Positions 31,547-32,074 of a DNA stretch of 32,074 bases are shown here, in pieces. The DNA is from Planctomycetaceae bacterium. GTDB lineage: Bacteria > Planctomycetota > Planctomycetia > Pirellulales > Pirellulaceae. The position numbers were made by a program, and so were the translations under genes. Each line of letters begins with the position of its first letter. Within the stretch, counting starts at the first letter, position 1. The notes below the pieces were generated by a model. That model was not told the origin of the DNA. It saw only the letters and a list, made by a program, of their open reading frames with translations, and searched no databases. The stretch covers positions 1-32,074 of the forward strand of contig JAIYDN010000040.1 in assembly GCA_027487485.1 (NCBI GenBank). Direction: 5' to 3'.

Positions 31547-31962
31547 CTAAATTAATCTCGTGCAATTGTGTTTGGAAACAATTCATTGGAAAGTAATCCA
31601 TCATCAAATTGGCAACAAGGTTGCCATTGTCAAAACGTTCTTTCGGTCTACGTTTTTCCGACACATTACGCAGCTACCGACGCTATCCAACCTCGCGACC
31701 AAAAAAACGTTGATGCGGTACTCACTTCAAAGATTAGTTAGCAAAGCAACTAGATAATCGACTTGTCGATTCAAACCGATATTCAAAAACTTTGTCGTGT
31801 GGCCCTACATAACCAACTAACTAAAGAGCGGACTTCGTTCCTGTGGGTGACGGGCGGAGCCGTGCCCTTCGGACTATGCCTTCGAAAATGCTGGTTTTTT
31901 ACTCGGTTCGGTCGCTAGCTGATTCAAGATCGGGCTGGCGAATGGTTTTTGTTTGTGTGGAG
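31547..31962. other. Upstream region of the polysaccharide run
   Basis: No complete gene is visible. It contains a palindrome next to a TTGACA word (31610-31633, listed separately). The rest, to 31962, shows no motif I can name, apart from the tail of an open minus-strand frame (31874-32074) that continues into the tandem repeats. Confidence 0.5.
31610..31633 (-). promoter_or_regulatory. Candidate promoter with palindromic operator
   Basis: On the minus strand TTGACA (31633-31628) is followed by the perfect palindrome TGGCAAC-CTT-GTTGCCA (31626-31610). The palindrome fills the space where the -35 to -10 spacer would be. The expected -10 position (AATTTG or TTTGAT) is a poor match to TATAAT. 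It lies 64 bp upstream of the first gene of the locus. A repressor binding the palindrome would block the promoter, if the promoter is real. Confidence 0.35.
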
Positions 31963-32074
31963 GGGACTCGTTGCCTCGTCCATTGCCTAAAAGCCGGGAC
32001 TCCTCGCCTCGTCCACTACGGAGCAGCCGGGACTCGTTGCCTCGTCCACTACGGAGCAGCCGGGACTCGTTGCC
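31874..32074 (-). other. Open frame through tandem repeats, ending at TAG 31874
   Basis: Entering from outside the window on the minus strand, this frame reads repeated RLLRSGRGNES units (with variants RLLRSGRGEES and RLLGNGRGNES), then SPPHKQKPFASP and about 20 further residues before the stop. Because the unit length is 33 bp, five of the six frames of an intact unit are open, so openness is weak evidence. A real protein is possible but I consider it unlikely. Confidence 0.15.
31963..32074. repeat. 33-bp tandem repeat array running off the window
   Basis: Units begin at 31963, 31996, 32029 and 32062, exactly 33 bp apart. Units 2 and 3 differ at only two positions; unit 1 has diverged in its second half; unit 4 is cut by the window end. 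Read on the minus strand each full unit holds GTAGTGGACGAG-GCAA-CGAGTCC, that is a GTAG foot, a weak stem and a 4-nt loop, then CGGCTGCTCC. There are no unique spacers, so it is not a CRISPR array. Confidence 0.85.

Noticed and set aside
31963-32074. Possible CRISPR array
   Set aside because: Units abut each other with no unique spacers and the whole 33-bp period is repeated; no cas genes in the window.
1-32074. tRNA, rRNA or riboswitch genes
   Set aside because: I found no cloverleaf-like segment with a T-arm consensus, no rRNA-like sequence and no known riboswitch core by eye; a covariance search would be decisive.

Overview
The window looks like a chromosomal segment of a planctomycete, most likely of the Pirellulaceae (Rhodopirellula-like). 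I base this on the style of the proteins, an exosortase of the type I associate with planctomycetes, frequent TTG/GTG starts, and dense small hairpin repeats. This is recognition from memory, not a database match.

Layout. Positions 1-1040 hold a repeat island with one small secreted or membrane protein gene (450-698). Two plus-strand housekeeping genes follow: deoC (1042-1773) and ppk1 (1888-4011). A second repeat island (4012-5066) carries the same repeat families. From 5067 to 31546 there are 20 genes, all on the minus strand, read from right to left. They form an extracellular polysaccharide locus. At the far right (31963-32074) a 33-bp tandem repeat runs off the window.

How the polysaccharide genes fit together. 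Precursor supply: a WbpA-type UDP-GlcNAc 6-dehydrogenase (28962-30242), WecB (5067-6239) and WecC (10888-12111) should give UDP-GlcNAcA and UDP-ManNAcA. An AsnB-type amidotransferase (12250-14178) and a two-domain dehydrogenase/Gfo-Idh-MocA protein (14182-16287) may modify sugars or uronic acids. Assembly: seven glycosyltransferases (four clear GT4 types, one GT2, two adjacent CgeB-like). Decoration: two FkbM methyltransferases, one class I methyltransferase and one acyltransferase-3. Export and polymerisation: a Wzx flippase (27580-28884) and a Wzy-like polymerase (22861-24393). Turnover or editing: a heparinase II/III-family protein (9224-10888). Surface sorting: an exosortase with an extra EpsI-like C-terminal part (6261-7937). 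No initiating sugar-phosphate transferase, Wza, Wzc or PEP-CTERM substrate is visible; these would have to lie elsewhere.

The least ordinary part is the repeat content. Several families share one architecture: a GTAG foot, a 7-9 bp stem and a 4-nt loop, often in inverted pairs. This resembles the REP/BIME elements that RAYT transposases act on. A larger element of about 197 bp, with hairpins as its termini, is present in three full copies and one truncated copy around deoC-ppk1. A fragment resembling the N-terminal helix-turn-helix of an IS30 transposase abuts the start of the acyltransferase gene.
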